Source: Nephromyces sp. MM_2019 (taxonomy: Eukaryota > Apicomplexa > Aconoidasida > Nephromycida). From it: 64,000 nucleotides of DNA. Below, one piece after another: positions 1 through 13,792 of the stretch (position 1 is the stretch's first letter; each line of letters opens with the position of its first letter). The stretch is from positions 18,603 to 82,602 of the forward strand of contig JADHZB010002034.1 of assembly GCA_015657535.1 (NCBI GenBank), given 5' to 3'. The notes under the pieces were generated by a model. The model saw only the letters and a program-made list of their open reading frames with translations, did not search any database and had not been told where the DNA came from. The position numbers were made by a program, and so were the translations under genes.

Positions 1-2054
1 ATTCTAAGCTATTATATATTAGAAAGAAATTGTGTACTTTACTTTTTTAAGTATTTTTTAATGAGCCAAACAAGCTCCATGCTCAGCAATTTTAACGCTT
101 GGAAGATGATAGTAACATGTGTACATAAAGTTGTTTAAGAAAGAGTATTTTTAATGAGTTTGGTAGCAATAGTTTTTAGGCATATCTACTCGCAGTTGTA
201 TTACTAGTATGCCTAAAAATACAAATAAACTGGTAGCAGTACATAAATATAACACATCCATAACTAAGCTATAACATCACTTTAAGGACATGTAAACATA
301 TATCCTTGATGAGTTAAGGACATGTACAGCACAAATATACTGGTCACTCTGCAGTCGATTTGGAATGTGCTCTCACAGCTAGATTAAGCAAATAGATATA
401 GATAATTATGCACATCAAGCTAACTGTGAATAAACATTCATTTGCTCAGAAATAAACACGTCAAATGATTTCAAATACACTCATAATCTCGTTTATTGAA
501 CTTGTATGTATTCAGATAACACAGTACTGTGGTATCGCTAGGTGTCATATTTAACATACGCTCCCATTTGACACTAACTCCTCTAACTTTTACAAAAAAC
601 CAAAGCATAAACATGTACAAAGAATTGCAAAATAAATATTTTTTTGAATTAACCTAAAAGATTTCACAAAAGATACAAAAATACAATTTCATCTTAAAGC
701 TCGTGATTGAATGTTAATACTATTTAAAACAAATTGTAACTAAGGTTACCATTAAGTCTACTTTCCCTCATTTGAGCTACACTTTTGCTTTGATCAAGGA
801 ATTACACATAAATCATATTAAAAGCTTCAATGAGAACAATTACTATTTATTATTTGTGCATGTATTACAATTTCATTGTGAATCTAACTTAACAATACCT
901 AAAGCTCTAACACCAAAGCACATTAAGCATACCACTTGCGACTCGTTTTCTTATATAACTATATACCCCAACCCACTTATTGTAATAACCATACTCCAAC
1001 ACTTGATATCATTTTAGTATTTAAAATTCTTGAAATCAAATTAAATCATAAAGTTTCCCTAATTTCGCTTCCTTGATACCTTGATTATATCCATATTTTT
1101 ATGTATACATATAAATTTCCTACTTCTTGACTGGATTTACACTTGGCTGGGTAATCAATTAAAGGGAGCATGCTTAATGTCTAAATAATTCTTAAAATAA
1201 AATTATGCTACTCAATTCAATATGATATGATGTACTAGGATTTCTTACTGAGTAAAAAGTTTAAGGATAAAAGTCTGATTTCAAGAAGTTCATAAAAGCC
1301 AGAAAAATAAGATATCTTAAATGATACATAAATGGAGTGTTCAGAAAAAGGAAGACCAAGACTCATTAAAAAAACTGAAATTAAAACGAAATTAATTAGA
1401 GCTAGTAAGATTTAAATAAACTTAGCAAGAAATATAATTTAGAAATTGAAGGCTGTTTTTTTTATTACTTATCAACTTAGCCTATTATACTAGTAGATAT
1501 AAAGTATTTAGGTGAACTTTAATCCTTTAATGTGCTTTGAGAATTGATAAGAAACGTAAACACTGTTGTTTAAGGTGTATAGATCTATTCTAATTTAAGG
1601 ATTTAATTGGTTTAAGCCTACAAATATGGTACTTAATCAAATCAGTAGGTATTGTTCCCTATTTATTTCGAGACACATTTGGTTAATACCTTTTATTCTC
1701 CTGTAAAAACAACAGCCTCTGTCTTAGAGTTAGCAAATGTCTTTGTGACAAAAATGGAAAATAAAATATCGTAATTTCAATGTGATGAGTCTGCGCAATA
1801 AAATGTGAAAAGATGTTCAAATTTTGAATATTATATTACCATAAAATAATTGTGAGAAAAATCTATTTTTAATTTATAATGAGGGACTTAATATATGATT
1901 CACTAATAAAATTAAACTATAAACTCTATACTTTATTATTCCTTTAAAGACATTTATATTAATAACATAATTCCTTGATGATTTTGAACACAGGTAACTG
2001 GATTTAGGATAAATTTATTATATCATTCAATCTTTATGTACACTTGGCCTAATT
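1..2054. other. A+T-rich non-coding region
   Basis: No convincing gene was seen on either strand. The longest open frame (772-1017) begins with TTG, has no recognisable motif and looks like chance. The segment ends directly at the MAP kinase start and probably holds its promoter. It lacks the CA/TG microsatellites that dominate the second half of the window. Confidence 0.6.
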
Positions 2055-4002
<1,948 letters not shown>

Positions 4003-4549
4003 ATCAGATATTAAACTAGGATAAATATTGAATTAATAATGGGACATGTATAGTAATGTATAATATAGTTTATCACTTGAACATTTTTATAGCAATGATT
4101 GTAAACAAAATTAGTAGTTATTTATAATATGAATAAAATTTCTAGTTCTACAAGCGAGTTCTAATAAGAAGGTATGAGATTCTAAATGATTAGAAATTTA
4201 TAATTATTTTAAAACTGTAAAGTTTGAACATTTATCTTTTAAAAACTTCGATATCAATAAGTGTCAATTTAGTAAGGTGCTTGATATTATTCGTTAGTAG
4301 GATATCTTTGGTAAAGTTTTCAATCCATCTTTGTGTGAGAAACGAATGCTTCCCTGAAGCTCTTTATGATTCATGGCATTATAAAAAGTATTGCTGAGAT
4401 TTGAATTGGTAGTCCTATTTATTGTCTCAAGTGTGTTGCTGTTTCTAAATTAAATAAATATAGTATAAAATAGCTTTAAAATTCAACAAATCACAGATAT
4501 ACTCTGTTTTCTGGTAGACTCATCATGTTAATGTCTATGATTAGCAGAT
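4003..4549. other. convergent spacer between MAP kinase and UBA5
   Basis: A 3'-to-3' spacer of about 550 bp, A+T-rich, with no open frame or repeat of note. It should hold both poly(A) regions. Confidence 0.6.
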
Positions 4550-5907
4550 TTAGCTATTCATCAACTGTTCAAATTCCTTAGATATTTCATCCAAGCTTTT
4601 TTCGTTAGTAGAGTTGATATGCTTTATTTCTAAATGCTGGTTTTCAGTATAGTTGATATCTTCCTCATCATTATTTACAATTTCAATACCAAATTCATTG
4701 GTAGTATCTACAATTTCGGTATCCTGGTGATAAGTCATATCATATGATTTTAAAACTTCTGAAATGCTTTCTAAGGTTGAGTTTTGCTGTCTTAGTATAC
4801 ACCTGTGTAAGAAAAATTAAAATAATAATATGGAAAATTCATGGTAAATACTCAAAGTAATTTAAAAAAGAAATGAAGCTATACCATACCATTGATCGTT
4901 GCATTCAGGGTTAGGGGCGATGTGGTATGTAGGAAAGAAATTTTTGGTAGAATCATAGCCTAAAAACCAAGAAATGTTACCAAATTTTAGGATGTACTTC
5001 AAAGTGTTCTGTACAAGAAAGCCTGCGATAATACCCATTGTTGTTGGTAAGCTTGCGGTACACACAAGGTCGCGCTTAATTGTTTTTTCATCGTCCCCGG
5101 TTGATACTATTAAGGGTGGAGCGCACTTTTTTGAAGAAAAGTGAAAGAATTAAAAAATTTTAGAGTTAAGGAAAATTGTAGTAAAATATGTAGAATAAAT
5201 TTACAATTTATCTAATAATACTCACTTGGAAACAAGCTGAGAATCCGGGTAGGCAAGTTTGAATTTGTCCGGTCATAGCGTTCTCTGAGACTCCAGAATT
5301 CATCCAACACTGATTTGTTTCGTTGCAGGCTTGACTTATGCTTACACGAGCTGAATAATTATCAACACAGCAAAGTAACAAATCTACCTTTTTATTTTCC
5401 AATGAGCCATGATTGATCCTTTCGAGCAGTAGGTCATAAGACTGGGATATGTTGCAGTCATGTGTTTCAATTACAACATCAGAGTTTATTTCTTTGAGAG
5501 TATCCATGCATGCCTGTTAAGGTATACATATAATTCTAATTTTCATGAATATATTTAAGTTTCTGCAAACTTTTTTTAAGGTGTGGGTTGCCGTATGCTT
5601 ATAAATAAGTGTTTCTATAAATATTTACCTTAACCTTCGGTAGACCCAGATGACGTGGCGTGTAAAATAAACGATTCATATTAGCCATTTCTATTGTGTC
5701 GTAGTCAAAGATTATTAGTTTTCCTATCCCACAGCGAACAAGCATCTCGGATGCTGAGCTACCTATCCCTCCCACCCCGATTATAATGACAGTTTTCTCG
5801 CGTATAGAGCTATAATTTTCCACCACTCCCATTCTCTCAAGGGCGAATAGTCTACTGTAGCGATCGTCATCAACCCGATTGTTACTTGTTTGTATATTAC
5901 GAGCCAT
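4550..5907 (-). CDS. UBA5: UBA5-like UFM1-activating enzyme (E1)
   Basis: E1 enzyme that adenylates UFM1 and forms a thioester with it before transfer to UFC1. Four exons on the minus strand: 5907-5629, 5513-5226, 5125-4890, 4802-4550; about 351 residues (human about 404). Visible features in order: the family-typical start [13 protein letters not shown]; the ATP-binding loop GVGGIGS and [32 protein letters not shown]; zinc cysteines C187 and C190 (CFQC, split by an intron) and C264 and C269 (CNDQWC); and catalytic C211 in the motif [10 protein letters not shown]. The C-terminal tail holds F305-GIEIV followed by acidic residues, which matches the UFM1-interacting motif of animal UBA5 (WGIELV) with Phe for Trp, and ends in a helix-like [12 protein letters not shown] resembling the UFC1-binding end. 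Assignment to UBA5 rather than another E1 rests on size, the missing extra domains and these tail motifs. Confidence 0.93.
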
Positions 5908-7749
5908 TTAAAGCTGAGTGTTTGCCAAAATTAAAGTATGTGTCTATTTTTGTCAGCAAAGGTATTTGAATAAGTAGAATATAATTTACTTTAAGCTTTT
6001 ATGAATTGGGCATTAAAATTGCTATATCTTCGAGACGTTGGTTTTATATTCTAAATTTTCTAGAGGTTTTAATTAAGTTTAATGGTAAGGAGTAACAAAA
6101 CGTTGTCTCGATCATGATTATTAGATTGTAGCTCAGGATTTTAATATTTTACAATTCTAGAGAGTTATTTTTCTCAAATTTTACTAAAATGATTATGAAA
6201 CTATACTAAACAAGGTTCTGTATAATCAAATAATAATCATCACTATAAGTTCACAAAAAAATATCTATTAATAGTGTATAGGAGTCAATTTAATAGCCTA
6301 GATTAAAAATCTGACTTGATTTAACTCTTAGTAACAAGTTTCGACAAAATCACAAATCTCTTGCTCAATTTTAATCAACTCAGGCTGGATATCTCTAAAT
6401 TAGATTGATATAAAAATTAATTAAATTAAGAATCAAGGAATTTAGAAACTTGCAACTGCATTTAGTAATTAACTTAGGCTTCATAGCCTAGGCAAAGATA
6501 GAGCTCATTTGTCTATTAGTTTAGTCTCATCACTAGTCGTATTTAAATGGCATAGACTTTTCAAATAGTATTCAATATATCTTTAACACTGAAAAATATA
6601 AAGAATTGTTAAAAGTGTTTAGCCACTAGTTTCATAGTTTTTAGTTTGTCAATCTCAAACTAGTTTTTACAGATTTATGCTGAGTATATTATTTAATAAA
6701 TTCAATCAACCAAAAACTAAGTATTCTTCCTCATTGATGTCATATTCTTTGTTCTAAATAACATTTGAATTTTTATTAAACTCATATCTTTAGGTTCAAC
6801 AAGTTATTATACCTTGGAAAGAACCAACTCGAGTAAAAATTTGAGATAAAAATATTGAAAGCTGTTGATAAGAATTATAAAACACAAGAAAAAATTCTTC
6901 ATATCTTACCTATGCTAGTCTGTTTTAAATTAATTGAATATTAGCCCTGAATCATTGTTTTCATACAAAGTTGGACAAATTTTACCTTGGAAAACTCAAG
7001 AATTCATATTTGAAATTTTTAAAAAAATCCTAAAACATCTCAACTGTAGGAGATGAAATCCATTACAACGTATCATTGAGCATAAATTTAAATCAAGCCG
7101 AAAATTTTGAGTTCTAATTAAAATTAAAATTTCATTTTCAATTGATTGTCTCATAAAATTTCACTCTGGCGCAGTAATATTGTTCCAACATTTGTATAAA
7201 AAAATTTGTACCTTAATTATTCCAACTTCTTTGCCTCAGTTTTATAAAGAAATGGATGACTATGATATAGTTTTCAAAGGTTGTCATTGCCATTATTGAA
7301 AGTCGTTAATGGCCTGTAATTTCCTATTCATCATTTAAAGTTCTTGCAGATTTTTCTGTGCAATTAGGTAAACATTGATCTTTTGAATTTGGATCATGAG
7401 TCATGCTGTTGCAATTTAATTGGTAAGCCTTTCTTTGTTAATCTATGTACAGTGGAATTGATGTAAAATGTATGAATGTGGGTTTAAAATTAAAAAGACT
7501 TTTATAATACGTTCTAAGTTTTTAAGTGTGAAGGATTTAATTATGACTTAGATAAATAAAAAAATATTCTAATTGTATGTAATTGTGGTACAAAACTTTT
7601 TAACGACTTAAACATTGTCGGAGTATAACTTTAATTTGGTGTTTATTATCTAATATAGATAATTATAATGTCAATTTTATGTAGGGTCGTTTGTCTTGGA
7701 GCCTTTGCCTAAATTAAACTAGGATTATTTATTGTTTCATAGCTAAAAA
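5908..7749. other. divergent intergenic region (UBA5 / ApiAP2)
   Basis: About 1.8 kb between two divergently transcribed genes. No open frame of note, no microsatellite and no RNA gene recognised. It probably contains both promoters, but no specific element can be supported. Confidence 0.6.
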
Positions 7750-8463
7750 ATGGAAAATGTAAAAAAAGAGGATCGTATTCCTGGAGTAACTTATGACAGA
7801 AAAAATGAAAGATGGGGGGCGAGATGGAGTGCACCCGATGGTAGAAGGGCTGGAAAATACTTTCCCGTAAGTCAATATGGTTTTGAACACGCTCGTAGGA
7901 TGGCAATTCAATGTCGTAATGATGCGATCAGGGAACATGGTGCCTTAAGAAAACAAGGTAAGCCATCATATGTGAATAAGGAAAGTGGTATAATCACTTG
8001 CAGGAGGATTGAAAATGGTAATAAGTTGGGAAAAAAAAGTAATCCAATTAAAATAAAAATGGAAAATAGCACTTCAAAAAGTAGATTCGATAATATGGAT
8101 CCCGTAAAAAATTATCTTGAGCTTAGCAATATACAGTATGAAGCTCGTGATGAGCCCAGCAAGGCCTCGCCACTTTATGAACAAAGTGATAATTATTTTG
8201 ACACTATTAAAGCAGTCATTTCACGAGAGCCAAATTCGATTAATACAATAAGAAATCACTCAGTTTATGGAAATGCAGTGTGGTTAAAGTCCAGTGTTAT
8301 GGGTATCAACAAGGGGAATGATATCTACTTTACATCACCCAATCATTGCCATGATTGTAGTGATAATGATGATTTTGACACAGAATTACTACGTAATTGT
8401 TTTCACCAGGGTTATGATAATTACACTTCATTAGATAGATCGATCTTTATTTCTCCAGAATAA
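7750..8463 (+). CDS. ApiAP2-type DNA-binding protein, intronless
   Basis: Predicted transcription factor of 237 residues in a single exon. Residues about 12-63 form one AP2 domain: [15 protein letters not shown], a central [18 protein letters not shown] and an amphipathic helix ending near DAIREHG. The [12 protein letters not shown] stretch is characteristic of apicomplexan AP2 proteins (compare their usual YF.V..YGF..AR), where three beta-strands contact DNA and a helix packs behind. The other ~175 residues are low-complexity Asn/Ser-rich sequence with no second AP2 domain. The ATG is the first in frame, and the antisense frames over 7709-7938 are shadows. This is the clearest lineage marker in the window. 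Confidence 0.9.
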   Translation: MENVKKEDRIPGVTYDRKNERWGARWSAPDGRRAGKYFPVSQYGFEHARRMAIQCRNDAIREHGALRKQGKPSYVNKESGIITCRRIENGNKLGKKSNPIKIKMENSTSKSRFDNMDPVKNYLELSNIQYEARDEPSKASPLYEQSDNYFDTIKAVISREPNSINTIRNHSVYGNAVWLKSSVMGINKGNDIYFTSPNHCHDCSDNDDFDTELLRNCFHQGYDNYTSLDRSIFISPE

Positions 8464-9704
8464 GACAAAAAGAATTGTATTAAAGATGTTAGATTTTCAG
8501 AATTTTAGTTTCTCAGTGACTAATGATTGATATTTATATATTTCTTGCTCTACTTTTTAAAATATATAAATAATCATTTCAAATTCGACTTAAAAAATTT
8601 AACCTCTAGACCAATTTGTTTTCATTGATAATGTTTGGTTAATTCATTTTGAATTTATCTTTGCTAAATTAATGATCATGAAAAAATGACCTTGTAAATT
8701 AAATTACTATTTATTTAAAATAAAATATTTCAAGTATATAATCATAAGAAGTCTACTTTACAAGTTTTGGGTTCAACTGATCATATAACAAGTTCACAAA
8801 CTTGTAGCTTAATTTGATAACTTTTTTTTTAATAAACGGTTTAAGTCTGAAATATAAGGCCAAATCTTTGGAGTGGACTCGATCTAAAACATATAATCAT
8901 AAAAATAAATGGTTTTAAAATTAATCAGATTAGTCAAAATTTCTAGGACTTAATTAACCTTGTGAAGTGCTATATAGTATACCTCTTGAAGTTTGCTCAA
9001 AACAATAGAGTAATTTTAATTCTTTAAGCAGTAGGCATGGTCGTTGTGTAAACAATTGATAAACTAAAGTAATGATATGTGGTCAATTATATTACAAAGG
9101 TTTATGAGGTATTACTATGTAAAACATTGTTTTTGATCTGTAACTTGAATGATTCAATGATGATACACTTAACTCTTATAATCAATTTGGAATATGTTGA
9201 TTATGTTTATGAGCATGTTGGAAACAACTCACACTATAAGGAATCCATTCGGTTTTAAAGCTCTATTAATTGTTTCATTAAATTAACAGTAATAAAAATT
9301 TTATTTTAATGCACATTATTCAGATTTTATTAAACATGAAAATTTTATTTACAACAACCATAGGCATAGCGTGGTGATAATCTAACATATCACTTTTGTC
9401 TAAAGCTGGTGATTTGTAGGAATAAACGTATCCATCTATATGAAATACAATATCATTTTTAAAAATCACCTGATTAGTTTAGAAAACGATTATAGTAATT
9501 GTCTCTAGCAACAATTTTGATGTCCTGTGATTGCTTAGCCGTGTTTATTAGATAAAAAAATTTTCTCTTTGAAGGTCTTGCCATTACATATCCTGTATAC
9601 ACAGGATAGAACTTACTTCGCCATACAAAATCTAATTGACATTACATTTAAACTCTCTATGATTTCACTCCAATCTCTAAGGTCTATTTATTTCTTTGGG
9701 CACT
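8464..9704. other. A+T-rich non-coding region
   Basis: No gene seen. The sequence is of ordinary complexity and free of CA/TG repeats. It probably contains the ApiAP2 3' end and the promoter of the next gene. Confidence 0.55.
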
Positions 9705-10928
9705 ATGAGCAAAGAAACTAAGGAATTCAACCAGGAGACTTACAAAAGCTTACTAAGGTATAACTTACTAACCCAAAGAGCTAAGAACACAATTTTTTAG
9801 AATTCACTGCCTTCACATGAGCTTAGCTAGACAGAAAGAACTTATCCAAGTGTTTATCCATAAATATTTGCTAACTGTAATAGCCTTTAGCAACTACCAA
9901 TAAGCATTTTATATCACTCATCCATATCCGTTGCCACTACCAAGCCAAAATATTATTTCGATCAGCACACATAACAAATATATATACATGGATAGAAATA
10001 GAGAATAGTTTGTTGTTATCAATAAAAAATGAGCACTTTTAAAGATATCCTCATTACATTTTGGCTTTAAATCACCCAATTCTTGCTTTGTTGATCCTAT
10101 CGTTTAGGGAGATTGTAACAATCGAATCATGGGAAAAGTTAAGCAGAAAAGAAGCTAGGAATATGCTGGAAGAAAAACTTGATCTGCCTAAAGATGCTCT
10201 CAAATTTGACAAGGAATCAATTCACTCAATCATTGATAATATTATAGGTTCAATTAGAGAAACCCGAAAGGATACTGCTGTTGAAAATGCAAACAATCAG
10301 GTACACTAAATCCATTTAATCCAATAGGAAACTTTATACCTATTCAAGTGTGAGCACCCTCAAATAAATTGATCCATTAACTTAACTTCATACTCCAATC
10401 AGAAAGAGGATAGTAAATCAAACACACCTGTAAAGCAGCCAAGAAATTTGAAGAGATCACAAGGTACTCTTATAATGCTTGTGATGATTGATTCCTTGAA
10501 AATATATTTTTAATTTTAATATTATATCATCAACCCTCGTGCCTTTTAACAGCAAATGCAATGTCAAAAGCTTACTTTTTGAAAAATGCTACATCTCTGA
10601 AAACAAAAATTGGTAACAACATCGAATTTGACATGCTCCCCCGTATTTTTGGCCCAGGGAGTTGTGGATGGTGAGACTTATAAGTTTAAATTTCTCCTTA
10701 CAAAACATGTTAGCTGTATTTATTGAAGGTTTTATGGCTCAAAAGTCAGCTTACCTGTCGGTAATCAAAATGTGTGGTGCCAATTGAGCGTCAATTGTAT
10801 TGGTTAGCATTATTACATCTTACTTGATAAATATTTTATTTTAGAAACATGAATTTTCACTAATAGCTCTTGGTAGCAAGGAATGGCAAGAGAACTCCAA
10901 AGACAAGAAAAGGAGGACACAAGGCTAA
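9705..10928 (+). CDS. small protein with DEK_C-like domain, 6 exons
   Basis: Reconstructed protein of about 186 residues, missed by simple open-frame calling because the first exon is only 53 nt. Exons: 9705-9757, 10108-10300, 10403-10463, 10553-10670, 10729-10802, 10867-10928; all phases agree. Residues about 15-65 contain LSRKEARNMLEEKLDL followed by a second helix, SIHSIIDNII. This resembles the DEK C-terminal (DEK_C) fold, which binds DNA or histones in other proteins. After a Lys/Pro linker comes a separate block (AYFLKNATSLKTKIG... IFGPGSCGWFYGSK... VWCQLSVNCIALGSKEW) that I do not recognise, then a basic tail KDKKRRTQG. A chromatin role is inference from the DEK_C resemblance only. An alternative acceptor at 10845 for the last exon is possible but requires a weaker donor. 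Confidence 0.65.
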
Positions 10929-12326
10929 AATTTTTGCTCAACAAGTTTTAAACTTATAAGATATATCAGCATAACTCTGAACCATTTTGCGCAAGAAAAC
11001 CATTACAAAATTATAATTATCACAAAACAATAAGTAACGTTTGCTAGTTAATTATAAGATTTAGCATAATTTCGGTTGATTAACCATTTCTCTCAAGTTT
11101 ATTTGTTTTCAACAACCTTTTTATGGATTCCTCAACTTAAGTCATCCATAACTCAAAAGCATGGGGATGTACATAATTTATTTCAAGTTTTAGTTGATTC
11201 ATTTTTTATTAAATAATAAATTCAGTATGGTTTGTTTTTTGTAAGAATGGAAATAACTTTTGTCATGCTAAATTTAAAATAAAAATTAAAGATTAATATT
11301 TTGTTACAATCTCATATATTGCTTTGTATATCAAATATTAAAAGATGAAAGCTACTTTTTGAAATAGGAAGATTAAAAGTCACAAAAGCTTCAATTAGCA
11401 ATAATAATAGAGTTTTGAACTGTATAAAAAAATATTAAATTCATGGATAAGTTTGGTATAAGACACAAGACATAAAGAAATAAAATAAACAATTAAATTT
11501 TCAATTTTGAGACGTTAGACGTAAATGTTATTGATATACTTATAAAATTAATTTTTAATAGAATAAAGTTTTTGAGGAATTTTCTAATCAAACGAGTATA
11601 TGATTCTCATAAAACTTGAATTTCATTATTAAAATCAAAACAGGATTTATATTGTTGATTTATATTGTTTATTTCTAGTAATTCAATTGGAGTATCTGAA
11701 CTGCCTAAGGAAGTGTGTTTAGGTAAGTGATACTTATATAATAAGTCCAATATAATATACTCAGTTGTCTCTAAAATACTCAAAATAATGTGGGTTTGTG
11801 TGTTTCAAAATCTACTATTGATCTTTATTTTACAAGTATCTAAATTAATGTAATTATGTATATATATATGCACTTATAAAAATCTTAGAAAACAAATTAG
11901 GACAGTCTTAAGAAATTGAATAATTCATTCATATTAAACAAATAATCAAAACTTTCCCTCATTTTTTCTTTAAATCACTTAATTAAACACCACGACAAAT
12001 AAAACAATAACAAGGTAAAGAGAAAATTTTTTTGGGCATGCACAACTATGAATACAATATAAAATATATTACCAGATCAATAAACATAGTGCTTTATAAA
12101 TGCTTGAAAATTCTAGCACTATGAAACATCTAGTTCTTATATTTTTGAAATGCTTTTTAAGACCTTTATCATTTTGACTTCATTGAGAGTAAATTTGTTT
12201 GTGATTAAATATATGTATATATATAATAACAATTCTTATTTGAACTTCATAACATCAATCAAACAGTTAACATTATTTCTTCCATCTGTTATATTCAATT
12301 GCTACTAGTTAAACTTTTCTAATAGA
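10929..12326. other. A+T-rich non-coding region upstream of Argonaute
   Basis: No gene established. A short segment near 11677-11724 has an open reading bounded by AG and a good donor (GTAAGT), so it could be an isolated 5' untranslated exon, but nothing links it to a gene. The last 150 bp before 12327 probably include the Argonaute promoter. Confidence 0.5.
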
Positions 12327-13749
12327 ATGTCTAGCTATGGATATAGAGGTGGAGGTCGTGGTGGAGGAAACCGCGGCGGTGGAGGCGGTAGCGGCGGAGG
12401 CCGAGGAGGATATCGTGGTTCAGGGCCATCTAGCACAGCCGGTTCCAGAGCCCCACCAGTGTCGACAACGGAATCGTCTGTGTCACTATACACAAACTTA
12501 TATAAGATGCAAAAATCATCTATAAAAGTTGATAACTACAAGATATTAGCATTTGACAAACATCAGGATCCAATACAAGGGATCTCTTTTGATAGCCTGA
12601 ATATTATGATTAGAAAAAAGGCTCAACAGGTTAGGATTACTATATCCTAGCCTTGTTCAATTTACCAAGCAATAATTTATTTGTTTACTCAGATAAAAGA
12701 TATAGTTGGATGCCAAAATTATGAAATTAACTCAGGAATGTTAATTTGCCTTAAACCTACTATTTCACCAGAAGAGTTTATAGTTGAATTCGAACAGCAA
12801 GAGGTTAAAACATTCATAACATACTTTAAGCATATTATAACTTTCTGTTCAAATACTTTAGGAGGATCTCTTTGGTGTAAATGCAATATATTTTTCCAAG
12901 AGTAATGAACAAAGCTACTCGGGTAAGTATTAATAAATAAAATGAGATTAACGTTTCCACACAACATAGGCACTCATTTGTATTGAATTTTCACTTTTAT
13001 CAGCCATTGTAAACCACGGAATTTACAGAGGAGTGCTTAAGAAAGCCGCAGGGAAATTGAATGTAATTTTACTCCTTATATTCTATACTTCATTATCATA
13101 AACTTTTCATTGATTCGACACACCTACATACACACATCTCATTATATGCCTTTCCATATATTTACTGATTTATAATTTTTATCAGCTTATGTGGTTTAAC
13201 AATAAGTATTTCTCTTGGCCTACTGAAATTTCACTAGGCAATTATAAGAGTATCTTACGGCCCGCCTTTGATATTACATTGATTCCTTTTGAAAATAATG
13301 AAATGGCTGTACAGGTTATCAAACATATTAGATCTCAACAAACAAACACTTCATGTAAAATGAGTTTTATATAATCATCTAATATGTACTCTTTAAACAA
13401 ATTTAACATTAGATCCTTAATAAGCATTTGGTATTCCCAAAAGAAAATTTAGCATTCTATATAGATTTAATTAAAAGAAGTAAGGAAAATTATATATTCC
13501 TAATCTACTTGTCCATATCTGCTTCATTTTTGATTTTTTTGAAATTTAGTAAACAAAAATCAAATAAACTTGATCAAAAAAGTATCAGAAGACTACTTTC
13601 TTGGAAAACCCATTCTCTTAACTCATCGTACAGGTTTACATAGAATTACTTCTGTAAGTTCCTCAACAATTATATTTAAAAACATATATATGTATATTTT
13701 ATTCAATGTATATATATGTATATAAATGCATATCGTAAAATATTCCATT

Positions 13750-13792
<43 letters not shown>

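Noticed and set aside
772..1017. 81-codon open frame
   Set aside because: Begins with TTG, no recognisable domain, no splice partners, composition like flanking DNA.
7709..7938. Antisense frames opposite the ApiAP2 gene
   Set aside because: Shadow frames with no motif; the sense strand encodes a clear AP2 domain.
10845..10866. Earlier acceptor for the last exon of the DEK_C-like gene
   Set aside because: It would need the weaker donor GTCAAT at 10790; the pair 10803/10866 uses a better donor and keeps the frame.
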